Assembly (NCBI RefSeq): GCF_018343695.1
Contig: NZ_JAGYPJ010000001.1
Location: 1,747,001 to 1,811,000 of the forward strand
Direction of reading: 5' to 3'
DNA length: 64,000 bases
DNA from: Lederbergia citrisecunda
GTDB lineage: Bacteria; Bacillota; Bacilli; Bacillales; Bacillaceae_C
A program made the translations under genes and the position numbers. Under the pieces are notes generated by a model. The model was not told the origin of the DNA. It did not search any database and saw only the letters and a program-made list of their open reading frames with translations. Positions within the stretch are counted from its first letter, which is position 1, and each line of letters starts with the position of its first letter. Below, one piece after another: positions 1 to 7,376 of the stretch.

Positions 1-394
1 ATGATTGGTGGCCATTCGTTTGCTCTGTTCCAATTGGTTTCCAATCAGGATTTACTATGACTTTTTCTACGTTGGGCTCACTGCTTTCATTTTCAATACT
101 ACCTGAATTGTCCGTTTCTTCTTCTGTGCTTGGTTGATTTTCATCTTTTGTTTGTTCTTGAGAATTTCCATTAGTAGCTTGTTCCTGTTGTTTTTGCTCG
201 TGATTCACATCTTTAATTGGTGTTTCTTGAACATCTGACTGTTGTGGCTTCGGCGCACCAAAAAAAATATTCTTACCAACAATAATGATTAAAATAATAA
301 CAATAGCAATCAATGTATTTAAAATAATGTTGGTCTTTCTCCGTTTAGACCGCTTTTCTGAACGTGATCCTGTATTGTTAAAATCAATGGACAC
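1..394 (-). CDS. yrrS: YrrS-like DUF1510 membrane protein, 3' end cut by window
   Basis: This reading frame starts with GTG at 394, eight bases after a GGAGGGG ribosome binding site, and runs off the left edge, so only about 131 residues are visible. It has a basic cytoplasmic N-terminus (residues 1-22, rich in R and K), one transmembrane segment at about 24-41, and a long extracytoplasmic Gln/Glu/Asn/Ser-rich linker (about 50-110). The DUF1510 domain would follow but lies mostly outside the window. The position directly downstream of yrrR matches B. subtilis yrrS. The biochemical role is not known to me. The identification rests on synteny plus architecture, since the conserved domain is not fully visible. 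Confidence 0.75.
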   Translation of the reverse strand, partial: MSIDFNNTGSRSEKRSKRRKTNIILNTLIAIVIILIIIVGKNIFFGAPKPQQSDVQETPIKDVNHEQKQQEQATNGNSQEQTKDENQPSTEEETDNSGSIENESSEPNVEKVIVNPDWKPIGTEQTNGHQS

Positions 395-421
395 AAAATC
401 CCCTCCATTTCGATTGACATT

Positions 422-450
422 ATCATAACACGGATGAAGAAAAACGTGAA
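422..450 (-). promoter_or_regulatory. Putative sigma-A promoter of yrrS
   Basis: On the minus strand, TTCACG (445-450) and TATGAT (422-427) are separated by 17 bases. A TG one base before the -10 gives an extended -10. It lies about 30 bases before the GTG start of yrrS, so yrrS probably has its own promoter besides any read-through from yrrR. Confidence 0.5.
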
Positions 451-614
451 TAAAAAAGCAAAATATAGGGGAACTAATAGTGGATTTCCCACTTTGGTCT
501 TTTTAACCATGGTTAGCAAATAATCGAGTATTAATGTCGAATCACTTTATTATGGGAGTGTCGTTGATTTCTGAAGTATCATTTACTGCATTGAATAACT
601 TTTTCATCGTTTTC

Positions 615-893
615 TTAGGGATATATGGGGCATTCTAGGGATTGGCGACCTTTATCATCCATTTCTGCAGGATTTAGAGCGCCAATCCGACGAATTGTTA
701 CTTTACCAGTGTTTTCTTTAGGATTTAGGGGGACATCTTCGAATGGTATTACTCTATCATTGAGTTCCTCATGATTTTGGGCATCTATTAAATATAAAAA
801 AGTAACCTACTATGCTTCAAATCCTATTACGCTAAACACAATGCTCCGCTTCATGCGATCCTTAAGTGTTGGACCCTTAAAGTAGATAGATAA
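615..893 (-). pseudogene. Decayed ORF with two in-frame stops, unrecognised
   Basis: Between yrrR and yrrS one minus-strand frame reads like protein (for example FKGPTLKDRMKRSIVF, then NDRVIPFEDVPLNPKENTGK, ending CPIYP-stop at 615). It is interrupted by two consecutive TAG codons at 807-812. No ribosome binding site or full-length start is visible. Amino-acid composition is protein-like on both sides of the stops, which suggests a relic gene fragment rather than chance. I do not recognise the family. Nothing else of note was seen between 451 and 614. Confidence 0.4.
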
Positions 894-906
894 ATAAATT
901 AATTAA

Positions 907-2673
907 TTACTCTTGAGTATTGATTCGCATATCATCATCTTCTATGTGGTTTTCATTATAAATCATATTTACTATATCAGCAAAAAGAGGATTGATTCCT
1001 CCTTGTTCGCCAGGTACTTCTAAATTTACTACGACAAGCGCATACTGTGGATGTTGGAATGGAAAATATCCAGCAAACCATTTGTTGTGAAGTTGGACTC
1101 CCTCTTTCTCTATCCCCGTCTCAGCTGTACCGCTTTTTCCAGCAACTTCATAAGGCAAATGCTGAAAAAAACTCCCCGTTCCTTCATCGTCAGTTACAAC
1201 GCTTCTGAGCAATGATTGCAGGTTCATAGCTGTTGAGGTCGAAATATGATCTCCCTTCACTTTTTGTTCAGGAAAATGAAAAAGGACCCCTCCATCTGCA
1301 TACTGAATATCTGTCGCCGCTCGTATTGTTTTCTTTTCCCCTCCTCTTGCGATAGTAGCCATCATATTAGCGATTCCAAGTGGCGAAACTCGCACCTCAT
1401 GCTGGCCAATACCAGTTTGTCCTATATAATTTTGATCTTTTCTACTTTCATCTGTTGTAAAAATTCTCCCGGTCGCTTGAGTAAACTGCTTAAAATTTTT
1501 TAAATAAAATACATCCCCTTCCCACCCGGAAAATCCTGTTAAGCCAAGTTTTTCTGCATATTTTTCCAATAACTTCGGGTTATCCTGCTGCACTCTTACA
1601 GCCAATTCAGCGAATGTTTTATTGCAGCTTCTGGAAAAACTTTCTTTAATAGGCAAATTTCCTAATTCTCTTTCTGCTAGTTCTCCTCTAATATTTAGAG
1701 AACAGTTAAATTCCTCATTATTCTTGATTAGACCTTCACTAATAGCAGCTGCCGCTACCACGGTTTTAAATACAGAACCCGGAATATGCTGTTCGAACAT
1801 CATATTTACTGAACCTTCGTCTGAAAAGGGATGATCGCGATTTAATAACGGTCTTGAAGCCGATGCTAAAATATTCCCTGTTTCAATATCTAGAAGCAAC
1901 GCACCGCCTTTTGCAATTTTATATTTATCCAATAGGTTATCTATTTCATTTTGAAATTTCCTATTAATTGTTGTCTTAACCATCAAAGGATAATAAGGGT
2001 TGCTTTGTCCAGTGTATTTGACGTCAATTCCAAATAAAGGAGCTCCTGTCCCGTCTACATGAAAAATAAGCTTTGAAGAGTTTTCAGCCACTAAAAATTC
2101 ATCAAAGTTTTTCTGCATACCCGATATGCCAATCTTTAAAGAATCCATGTCTTTTTTATCTGGATATCTTTTCCAAAATTCATCCCTATTCTCACCTATT
2201 AAACCAATTAGCTGACTTGCTGGAGTGTTTTCGGGTGAATATTTTTTCTGGATAGCATATAAACCAGGAATATTCATTTTGCTTACTTCCTTCGCTTGGA
2301 CTGATGTGATTTCCTCATAGATTAACGGTTTTTTCGCGTGAATTAACACGCTATCTATCTCTTCCTTTGAGATATTCAAAATATTTGCAAGCTGTTCTCG
2401 ATTCCATTGAATATCTTTAAGAAATGGAAATAAAACAAGTACGGTTTTTTCATCATAAGATAGAGGTTTACCTTCGTTATCTAAAAAATGACCCCGTCCA
2501 TCATCGATTAAAACCTCTTGAGTCCTTTGCTTCACACTTTCTTTTAAAAGATTAACATGATGTTTTGAAAAATTTTCAGAATAAAATAGTTGAACTTGCA
2601 TGAGCCTTGAAAACAAAACTAATATCATGAGTATGATACTTACAGATAGTAGTTTAATCCGTCGTCTCCTCAT
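907..2673 (-). CDS. pbpI: Class B penicillin-binding protein (PBP4b-like)
   Basis: This is a 588-residue membrane-anchored D,D-transpeptidase that cross-links peptidoglycan. A single transmembrane helix at about 7-25 is followed by a PBP dimer domain and a transpeptidase domain with the three catalytic motifs: SVFK at 300-303, SCN at 349-351 and KSGT at 513-516. The start at 2673 (MRRRRIKLL) is preferred over the longer ORF because GAGGTGG lies five bases upstream and the length matches B. subtilis YrrR/PbpI. In B. subtilis the gene is expressed in the forespore under sigma-F. No convincing sigma-F -35 was seen here. An 11-bp inverted repeat upstream covers the ribosome binding site (see 2675-2737). 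Confidence 0.93.
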   Translation of the reverse strand: MRRRRIKLLSVSIILMILVLFSRLMQVQLFYSENFSKHHVNLLKESVKQRTQEVLIDDGRGHFLDNEGKPLSYDEKTVLVLFPFLKDIQWNREQLANILNISKEEIDSVLIHAKKPLIYEEITSVQAKEVSKMNIPGLYAIQKKYSPENTPASQLIGLIGENRDEFWKRYPDKKDMDSLKIGISGMQKNFDEFLVAENSSKLIFHVDGTGAPLFGIDVKYTGQSNPYYPLMVKTTINRKFQNEIDNLLDKYKIAKGGALLLDIETGNILASASRPLLNRDHPFSDEGSVNMMFEQHIPGSVFKTVVAAAAISEGLIKNNEEFNCSLNIRGELAERELGNLPIKESFSRSCNKTFAELAVRVQQDNPKLLEKYAEKLGLTGFSGWEGDVFYLKNFKQFTQATGRIFTTDESRKDQNYIGQTGIGQHEVRVSPLGIANMMATIARGGEKKTIRAATDIQYADGGVLFHFPEQKVKGDHISTSTAMNLQSLLRSVVTDDEGTGSFFQHLPYEVAGKSGTAETGIEKEGVQLHNKWFAGYFPFQHPQYALVVVNLEVPGEQGGINPLFADIVNMIYNENHIEDDDMRINTQE

Positions 2674-2674
2674 A

Positions 2675-2737
2675 AAAACCACCTCAAGACCATTGTTGCC
2701 GAATTTTTCATATCGGATAACAACAGGAGGTGGTTTT
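2675..2737 (-). promoter_or_regulatory. Inverted repeat masking the yrrR ribosome binding site
   Basis: Two perfect 11-bp arms, AAAACCACCTC (minus strand, 2727-2737) and GAGGTGGTTTT (2675-2685), flank a 41-base loop that can itself pair partly (TTGTT..CCGA with TCGG..AACAA). The downstream arm contains the entire Shine-Dalgarno sequence of yrrR and ends two bases before its ATG. If transcribed from upstream, the RNA would fold with the ribosome binding site closed. A protein operator is an alternative reading. Confidence 0.55.
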
Positions 2738-2744
2738 AGCAACA

Positions 2745-2784
2745 TATAAAAAACACGATTCTCATACAAAAATGGAATCGTGTT
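2745..2784 (-). terminator. Rho-independent terminator after greA
   Basis: A perfect 10-bp stem (AACACGATTC / GAATCGTGTT, loop 13) is followed on the minus strand by TTTTTTAT. It lies eight bases past the greA stop. Confidence 0.8.
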
Positions 2785-2791
2785 CAAAATC

Positions 2792-3268
2792 TTAATTAAT
2801 TGAAACTAGACGAACCCTCATTTCGCCACCAGGCGTTTGCACAGTTACTTCTTGACCCACTTTATGGCCTAATAAACTTTTGGCAATTGGCGAATCATTT
2901 GAGATTTTCCCTTCAAATGGGTCTGCCTCTGCACTACCTACAATCGTATATGTTTCCTCGTCACCGTCTGGCAACTCAAGGAAAGTGACAGTTTTTCCAA
3001 GTGTTACGATATCTGCATTCGCTTCATCGTCTTTTATGATTTTTGCATTTCTTATCATATTTTCGATTGTAGTGATTCGACCTTCTACAAATGCTTGCTC
3101 TTCTTTAGCTGAATCGTATTCGGAGTTCTCCGATAAATCACCAAAGCTGCGAGCAATTTTTATTCTCTCAACCACTTCTTTTCTTTTAACTGTTTTTAAA
3201 TATTCTAATTCCTGTTCAAGTTTTTCTTTTCCAGCTTCCGTCATAGGAAAGACTTTTTCCGTAGCCAA
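2792..3268 (-). CDS. greA: Transcription elongation factor GreA
   Basis: GreA (158 residues) binds the RNA polymerase secondary channel and stimulates cleavage of backtracked transcripts. The N-terminal coiled coil carries the acidic tip region ([19 protein letters not shown], about residues 42-60) and the C-terminal FKBP-like domain follows from about residue 80. The start is TTG at 3268, ten bases after AAGGAG, and gives the normal family length. It lies downstream of udk and is followed by its own terminator, as in other Bacilli. Confidence 0.97.
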   Translation of the reverse strand: MATEKVFPMTEAGKEKLEQELEYLKTVKRKEVVERIKIARSFGDLSENSEYDSAKEEQAFVEGRITTIENMIRNAKIIKDDEANADIVTLGKTVTFLELPDGDEETYTIVGSAEADPFEGKISNDSPIAKSLLGHKVGQEVTVQTPGGEMRVRLVSIN

Positions 3269-3325
3269 ATCCCTTCACTCCTTATCAGATACATTTCTTC
3301 AATATTTTGTGTATGTAATACATGA

Positions 3326-3350
3326 TGACGCGCCTCTCTCAGGCGCGTCA
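3326..3350. other. Strong GC-rich hairpin between udk and greA
   Basis: A perfect 10-bp stem, TGACGCGCCT and AGGCGCGTCA, has a five-base loop. No U-run follows on either strand, so a normal intrinsic terminator is unlikely. It could protect the udk 3' end, attenuate greA, or bind protein. Confidence 0.5.
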
Positions 3351-3381
3351 CAGTACATATAATAGTATCTATGCTATCGTA

Positions 3382-4017
3382 TTACAAAAATGACTTTTGT
3401 TCAAGAATAGTTTTAATCTTTGTTGCCAGCAGATCGATAGCGACGTGATTTTGCCCTCCTTCAGGAATAATAATATCAGCATATCTTTTTGTTGGTTCTA
3501 TAAATTGATTGTGCATTGGACGTACAACATTTAAATATTGAGTGATGACCGAATCAAAAGATCGGCCACGCTCTTCCATATCTCTTATTAAACGGCGGAT
3601 AATGCGTAGATCAGCATCTGTATCCACGAATATTTTTATATCCATTAAATTGCGCAATCTTTCGTCTTCTAATACAAATATTCCTTCAATTATGATGACA
3701 TCTTTCGGTTCGACATGAATGGTCTTATTCGATCTAGTATACCGTGTATAATCATAAACAGGCTTTTCGATTGCTTCAATACGTAAAAGTTTTTCAAGAT
3801 GGTTATATAGTAGGTCATTGTCAAAAGCAAGTGGATGGTCATAATTTGTTTTCAGACGTTCTTCCATAGGAAGATGTCCTTGATCTTTATAATAAAAATC
3901 TTGTTCAATGACCAGTATGGAGTGACCTTTAAATGTTTCGTAAATCGAATTGGTCACACTTGTTTTCCCGGAGCCAGAGCCTCCAGCCACTCCAATGATT
4001 ACTGGTTTTTGGTCCAT
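3382..4017 (-). CDS. udk: Uridine kinase
   Basis: This 211-residue cytoplasmic kinase phosphorylates uridine and cytidine to UMP and CMP in pyrimidine salvage. The P-loop GGSGSGKT is at residues 12-19, followed by the uridine-binding DHPLAFD region and [10 protein letters not shown]. Length matches the family. It begins 17 bases after the trmR stop, so the two are probably cotranscribed. In B. subtilis, yrrN and yrrO lie between these two genes. They are missing here. Confidence 0.97.
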   Translation of the reverse strand: MDQKPVIIGVAGGSGSGKTSVTNSIYETFKGHSILVIEQDFYYKDQGHLPMEERLKTNYDHPLAFDNDLLYNHLEKLLRIEAIEKPVYDYTRYTRSNKTIHVEPKDVIIIEGIFVLEDERLRNLMDIKIFVDTDADLRIIRRLIRDMEERGRSFDSVITQYLNVVRPMHNQFIEPTKRYADIIIPEGGQNHVAIDLLATKIKTILEQKSFL

Positions 4018-4034
4018 CTTTCAGACCCCCAACA

Positions 4035-4673
4035 TTATATTTTTTTACTGACGGCTAGGCCATCACCAACTGGAATTATAACAGTAGTAAAATCTTTTTG
4101 CTCGTATAACCAATTATTAAATTGCTTAATTTTTGAAGCAACACTCGATAATCTTTTATTTTCAGATGAATTTTCATCCGCTACCAGACCTTTAAACAGT
4201 ACATTATCTGTGTAAATACAGCCATTATCTGTTAAAAGTTCTTTGTACATTGTAAAAAATTTCCCATATTGTCCTTTGGCAGCGTCAATGAAAATAGCAT
4301 CAAAAGGTCCGTGTACAGCTACTTGATCATATAGATCCAACGCATTCCCTTGTATGACTGTAACTCGATTTCCCATGTTAGACCTTTTTATATTTTCCTT
4401 AGCTAGAGAAATTCTCTCTTCATCCATTTCTAATGTGACAATTTGTGCACATTGAATCGCATCGGCCATTCTGAGGGCAGAGTAACCAATAGCCGTGCCA
4501 ATTTCCAAAATGCTTTTAGCATTTTGGATTTTCATTATTTGCAACATCGTTTCAATCCCTGTTGGTTCCATAATTGGAACACGATGATCTAATGCGAATT
4601 GCTCCAACTCTGTAAAAAATGAGTTTCTCTCTTGTATATATGATTCGAGATACTTTTTGATGGAATCGTTCAA
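4035..4673 (-). CDS. trmR: tRNA 5-hydroxyuridine O-methyltransferase
   Basis: This is a 212-residue class I SAM-dependent methyltransferase of the YrrM/TrmR family, which methylates 5-hydroxyuridine at tRNA position 34 to 5-methoxyuridine. The SAM loop EIGTAIGYS is at 57-65 and the metal-binding FIDAAKGQY region at about 127-135. The start is TTG at 4673 behind AGGGGG. It lies between mltG and udk. The usual neighbours trhP1 and trhP2 (yrrN, yrrO), which make the hydroxyuridine substrate from prephenate, are not here, so the substrate must come from genes elsewhere. Confidence 0.9.
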   Translation of the reverse strand: MNDSIKKYLESYIQERNSFFTELEQFALDHRVPIMEPTGIETMLQIMKIQNAKSILEIGTAIGYSALRMADAIQCAQIVTLEMDEERISLAKENIKRSNMGNRVTVIQGNALDLYDQVAVHGPFDAIFIDAAKGQYGKFFTMYKELLTDNGCIYTDNVLFKGLVADENSSENKRLSSVASKIKQFNNWLYEQKDFTTVIIPVGDGLAVSKKI

Positions 4674-4692
4674 AAAATGAACCCCCTATAGC

Positions 4693-5850
4693 CTAATCTC
4701 TTTTATTCGTAATATATTTTTCCTTCAAAGCATTATGTTCTTGAAGTGTTTTAGAATAATGAACCTCGCCTGTCCCATATTCAGCAAGGAAATATAAATA
4801 TTCCGTATTAGCAGGATTTAATGCAGCTTCTATGGAAGTTTCACCTGCATTTGCTATTGGCCCCGGTGGAAGTCCCTTATGGATATACGTATTAAAAGGC
4901 GAATCCACTTTTAAATCCTCTAAAAGCGTTCTGTCTTTATGTTTTCCTAGTGCGTACAATACAGTTGGATCAGTTTGAAGTGGCATATCAGCCGTCATAC
5001 GATTATAAAAAACACTTGAAATATTGTGCCTATCAGTTTTTTGAGTTGCTTCCTTTTCTATTAATGAAGCCATTGTAATAAGCTCGTGAACACTCATTTC
5101 CTTTTCTTCCATCGTCCCTGAATATTTTACAATCACATTTTTAGTTTGTGTAAGCATTTCACCGACGATAGATTCTAGTGATGGTTTTTCTTCATAAAAA
5201 GAATAGGTCGCAGGAAATAAGTATCCTTCTAATGGATGTTTAATATTGTCATTCATAATATCATCCGTCAGAATTTCAGGGTATTTTTTCATAAGTTGCT
5301 TAACCATATCACGATCATCTAGCTTTTTTAAGATTTCATCTGATGACATTCCTGTATGTTTGGCAATTATTTTAGCAATTTGATCGAGTTGGAGCCCTTC
5401 TGGGACGGTCATTTTAAAAATAGCTTCCCTGACAAGCTTACCAGTTTTCAATGTAGCTGCAATCTCATTAAGCGACATAGATGGAGAAAACTTATAGTTC
5501 CCTGCCTGAAACCCTGAAATATTGTTTAATTTAACATAATATTTAAAGATGGTTCCATTTTTAATGATCCCATTTTTCTCTAGAAGCTTTCCAATTGATG
5601 TCGTTGAGGATCCGATTGGAATGTCCACTTCAGTAGTTTTATTGCTATTAGGATCAACTGGCTCTAAAGATGATTTAATATAATTGTACCCAAAAAAAGC
5701 AACTCCACCAGCGACAAGTAATACAATTAATGTAATAATGGCAACAATTCTTCGTATGATTCTCGCCTCGTTTCGCCTTTCTAACAGGTTATTTCTCATT
5801 TTTGTTTTAAAATCAAGTTTGCTAGTGCCACGGCTTTCTTTATCTGCCAC
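4693..5850 (-). CDS. mltG: Endolytic murein transglycosylase MltG
   Basis: This 385-residue inner-membrane lytic transglycosylase (YceG/MltG family) cleaves nascent glycan strands and is thought to set their length. A basic cytoplasmic N-terminus is followed by a transmembrane helix at about 33-56, a LysM-like subdomain, and the catalytic region with LIEKEA at 263-268, the first Glu being the expected catalytic residue. The start is GTG at 5850, about ten bases after AAAGGGGG. A sigma-A-like promoter lies upstream at 5908-5935. trmR follows after 19 bases. Confidence 0.95.
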   Translation of the reverse strand: MADKESRGTSKLDFKTKMRNNLLERRNEARIIRRIVAIITLIVLLVAGGVAFFGYNYIKSSLEPVDPNSNKTTEVDIPIGSSTTSIGKLLEKNGIIKNGTIFKYYVKLNNISGFQAGNYKFSPSMSLNEIAATLKTGKLVREAIFKMTVPEGLQLDQIAKIIAKHTGMSSDEILKKLDDRDMVKQLMKKYPEILTDDIMNDNIKHPLEGYLFPATYSFYEEKPSLESIVGEMLTQTKNVIVKYSGTMEEKEMSVHELITMASLIEKEATQKTDRHNISSVFYNRMTADMPLQTDPTVLYALGKHKDRTLLEDLKVDSPFNTYIHKGLPPGPIANAGETSIEAALNPANTEYLYFLAEYGTGEVHYSKTLQEHNALKEKYITNKRD

Positions 5851-5907
5851 TTTGGCAATCCCCCTTTAAACACCGCTAGATAGATGAATCTCCATTTTAC
5901 CTTGTTC

Positions 5908-5935
5908 ATTATACTACATATTGTATAATTTTTAA
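5908..5935 (-). promoter_or_regulatory. Putative sigma-A promoter of mltG
   Basis: On the minus strand TTAAAA (5930-5935) and a consensus TATAAT (5908-5913) are 16 bases apart, about 60 bases upstream of the mltG start codon. Confidence 0.5.
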
Positions 5936-5952
5936 TCGAAAAATGAAGAATT

Positions 5953-6215
5953 AATAGAAAAGGCGCCTTTTCTTAATCATCAACGTACAATTTTTAAGGT
6001 TTAGGACTTGTGATAAAGAAGTATGACGAAGGTTGGAAAAGGGATAGCGTTTAAACAGAGGGGACAAGCAAATGTTCTCCAACATGGAAAGATACTTATT
6101 AATCTCCCAAGTTGGAAATAGTTCGCCTTGATTACCTAGCGCTCTGCATTTAGAGAAGACAAGTCGATATTGAGTAATCATAGGGAAATGAATAGAAGGT
6201 TCCTAGGGGTTTTGC
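5953..6215. repeat. Degenerate copy of the dispersed repeat (family 1)
   Basis: The left end (GGCGCCTTTTCTTAATCATC, then GGACTTGTGATAAAG) and the right part (AGTCGATATTGAGTAATCAT, then GAAGGTTCCTAG) match the order of blocks in family-1 copies at 30684 and 60666. About 110 bases of unrelated sequence sit in between. A 76-codon open frame here has no ribosome binding site and looks accidental. The spacer between yrzB and mltG holds nothing else clear. Confidence 0.45.
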
Positions 6216-6257
6216 TGCTTTCGCTATACATTACAATCTAGAATAAATTTCTTATGA

Positions 6258-6291
6258 AAATAAAATGCCAATCCATGATTCTGGATTGGCA
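6258..6291 (-). terminator. Rho-independent terminator after yrzB
   Basis: A perfect 10-bp stem, TGCCAATCCA / TGGATTGGCA with a six-base loop, is followed on the minus strand by TTTTATTTTC. It ends the ireB-ruvX-yrzB unit. Confidence 0.85.
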
Positions 6292-6298
6292 TAAATAT

Positions 6299-6586
6299 TT
6301 ATTCTTCCTCTTCTTCGTCCAAAAAGGTATTTAGCATTTCTTCAATCATATCCCACTCTTCATCCGTTTCAATCGGTTGTAGACTGCCCTCTTCTCCTTC
6401 TTCATTAGGAGAATAGGCAGAAGCGTGGATTTCAATTTCTTCATTTTCGTCTTCTTCTGCACCAATTGGGAAATATAATACATAGGATTTATTAAATTCT
6501 TCGGAATCGAATGTAAATAATACTTCGTATAGTTGCTCATTTCCATTTTCATCAATAACTGTAATGTGTTTTTCACCGTTTTCCAT
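6299..6586 (-). CDS. yrzB: DUF1292 acidic protein YrzB
   Basis: This is a 95-residue, very acidic DUF1292 protein ending in a run of Glu and Asp. The function is unknown. The start at 6586 ([10 protein letters not shown]) is chosen over a GTG nine bases earlier because GAGGTG lies just upstream of it and the length then matches B. subtilis YrzB. It is the third gene of the ireB-ruvX-yrzB unit conserved across Firmicutes downstream of alaS, 13 bases after ruvX. Confidence 0.93.
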   Translation of the reverse strand: MENGEKHITVIDENGNEQLYEVLFTFDSEEFNKSYVLYFPIGAEEDENEEIEIHASAYSPNEEGEEGSLQPIETDEEWDMIEEMLNTFLDEEEEE

Positions 6587-6599
6587 CAAATTCACCTCA

Positions 6600-7016
6600 T
6601 TATAGTTGACTGTCGAGATAACCTTGCAAAATCATCGCGGCTGCCATCTTATCAATTACTTTTTTCCGTTTTTTTCTACTGACATCGGCTTGTAATAAAA
6701 TACGCTCTGCAGCCATTGTACTTAGGCGCTCGTCCCAAAGTTTGACAGGAATGTTGAAAAGGGATTCTAACTGATTGGCATAATGTTGTGAAGCCTCTCC
6801 TCGTGGTCCAATACTATTATTCATATTTTTAGGTAGACCAACAATTATTTCCTTCACATCATATTCTTTTATTATTTCACCTATTCGTTCGAATCCAAAC
6901 TTTTTTATCTTTTCATCTATGGCTATTGTTTCAATGGCCTGCGCAGTCCAACCCATTTCATCACTAATAGCCACTCCGACCGTCTTAGATCCAACATCAA
7001 GGCCCATAACTCTCAT
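6600..7016 (-). CDS. ruvX: RuvX/YqgF-type Holliday junction resolvase-like nuclease
   Basis: This 138-residue RNase H-fold protein belongs to the YqgF/RuvX (YrrK) family, linked to pre-16S rRNA 5' maturation and to Holliday junction resolution. The RNase H core is visible: [19 protein letters not shown] at the N-terminus (catalytic Asp 7), IVGLPKNMN around residue 59, and [11 protein letters not shown] around 95. The ribosome binding site GAGGG precedes the ATG by seven bases. It follows ireB almost directly. Confidence 0.95.
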   Translation of the reverse strand: MRVMGLDVGSKTVGVAISDEMGWTAQAIETIAIDEKIKKFGFERIGEIIKEYDVKEIIVGLPKNMNNSIGPRGEASQHYANQLESLFNIPVKLWDERLSTMAAERILLQADVSRKKRKKVIDKMAAAMILQGYLDSQL

Positions 7017-7019
7017 ATA

Positions 7020-7286
7020 TTATCCCTCACGATGTTGTTTTAAATACGATTTCACCAATTCTTCGATGATTTCGTCACGTTCCAGCTTTCTCATGATATT
7101 CCGTGCGTCATGATGCCTCGGAATATATGCGGGATCTCCTGAAAGCAAATATCCAACAATTTGATTAATTGGATGATAGCCTTTCTCTTGAAGAGCTCCG
7201 TATACGTGAAGCAATACTTCTTTGACGTCATGCTCCAATGGATCTTCCTGATAATCAAAACGCATCGTTTTATCAAAAGAGCTCAT
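7020..7286 (-). CDS. ireB: IreB family regulatory phosphoprotein
   Basis: This 88-residue UPF0297 protein (YrzL) belongs to the family named after Enterococcus IreB, a substrate of the PASTA kinase IreK that affects cephalosporin tolerance. The N-terminal [13 protein letters not shown] holds the Thr that is phosphorylated in IreB (Thr 7 here by inspection). The start follows GAGAGGTG. It is the first gene of the ireB-ruvX-yrzB unit. Confidence 0.95.
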   Translation of the reverse strand: MSSFDKTMRFDYQEDPLEHDVKEVLLHVYGALQEKGYHPINQIVGYLLSGDPAYIPRHHDARNIMRKLERDEIIEELVKSYLKQHREG

Positions 7287-7348
7287 TTACAACACCTCTC
7301 TTATGACATACCATTTACAGATAGGCCTGATTGTTCAATATTATCTTC

Positions 7349-7376
7349 ATTGTACATGATTTCGATTTATAATCAA
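7349..7376 (-). promoter_or_regulatory. Putative sigma-A promoter of ireB-ruvX-yrzB
   Basis: TTGATT (7371-7376) and TACAAT (7349-7354) on the minus strand are 16 bases apart. The -35 overlaps the alaS stop codon, and the site lies about 60 bases upstream of ireB. The unit can therefore be expressed apart from alaS. Confidence 0.55.

Noticed and set aside
2685-2730. Sigma-F promoter for yrrR
   Set aside because: A GGCAACAAT block resembles a sigma-F -10, but the -35 at the right distance matches only three of five positions, so it was not listed as a feature.
2880-3362. 160-codon plus-strand frame opposite greA
   Set aside because: Antisense shadow of a clear greA gene; no start signals.
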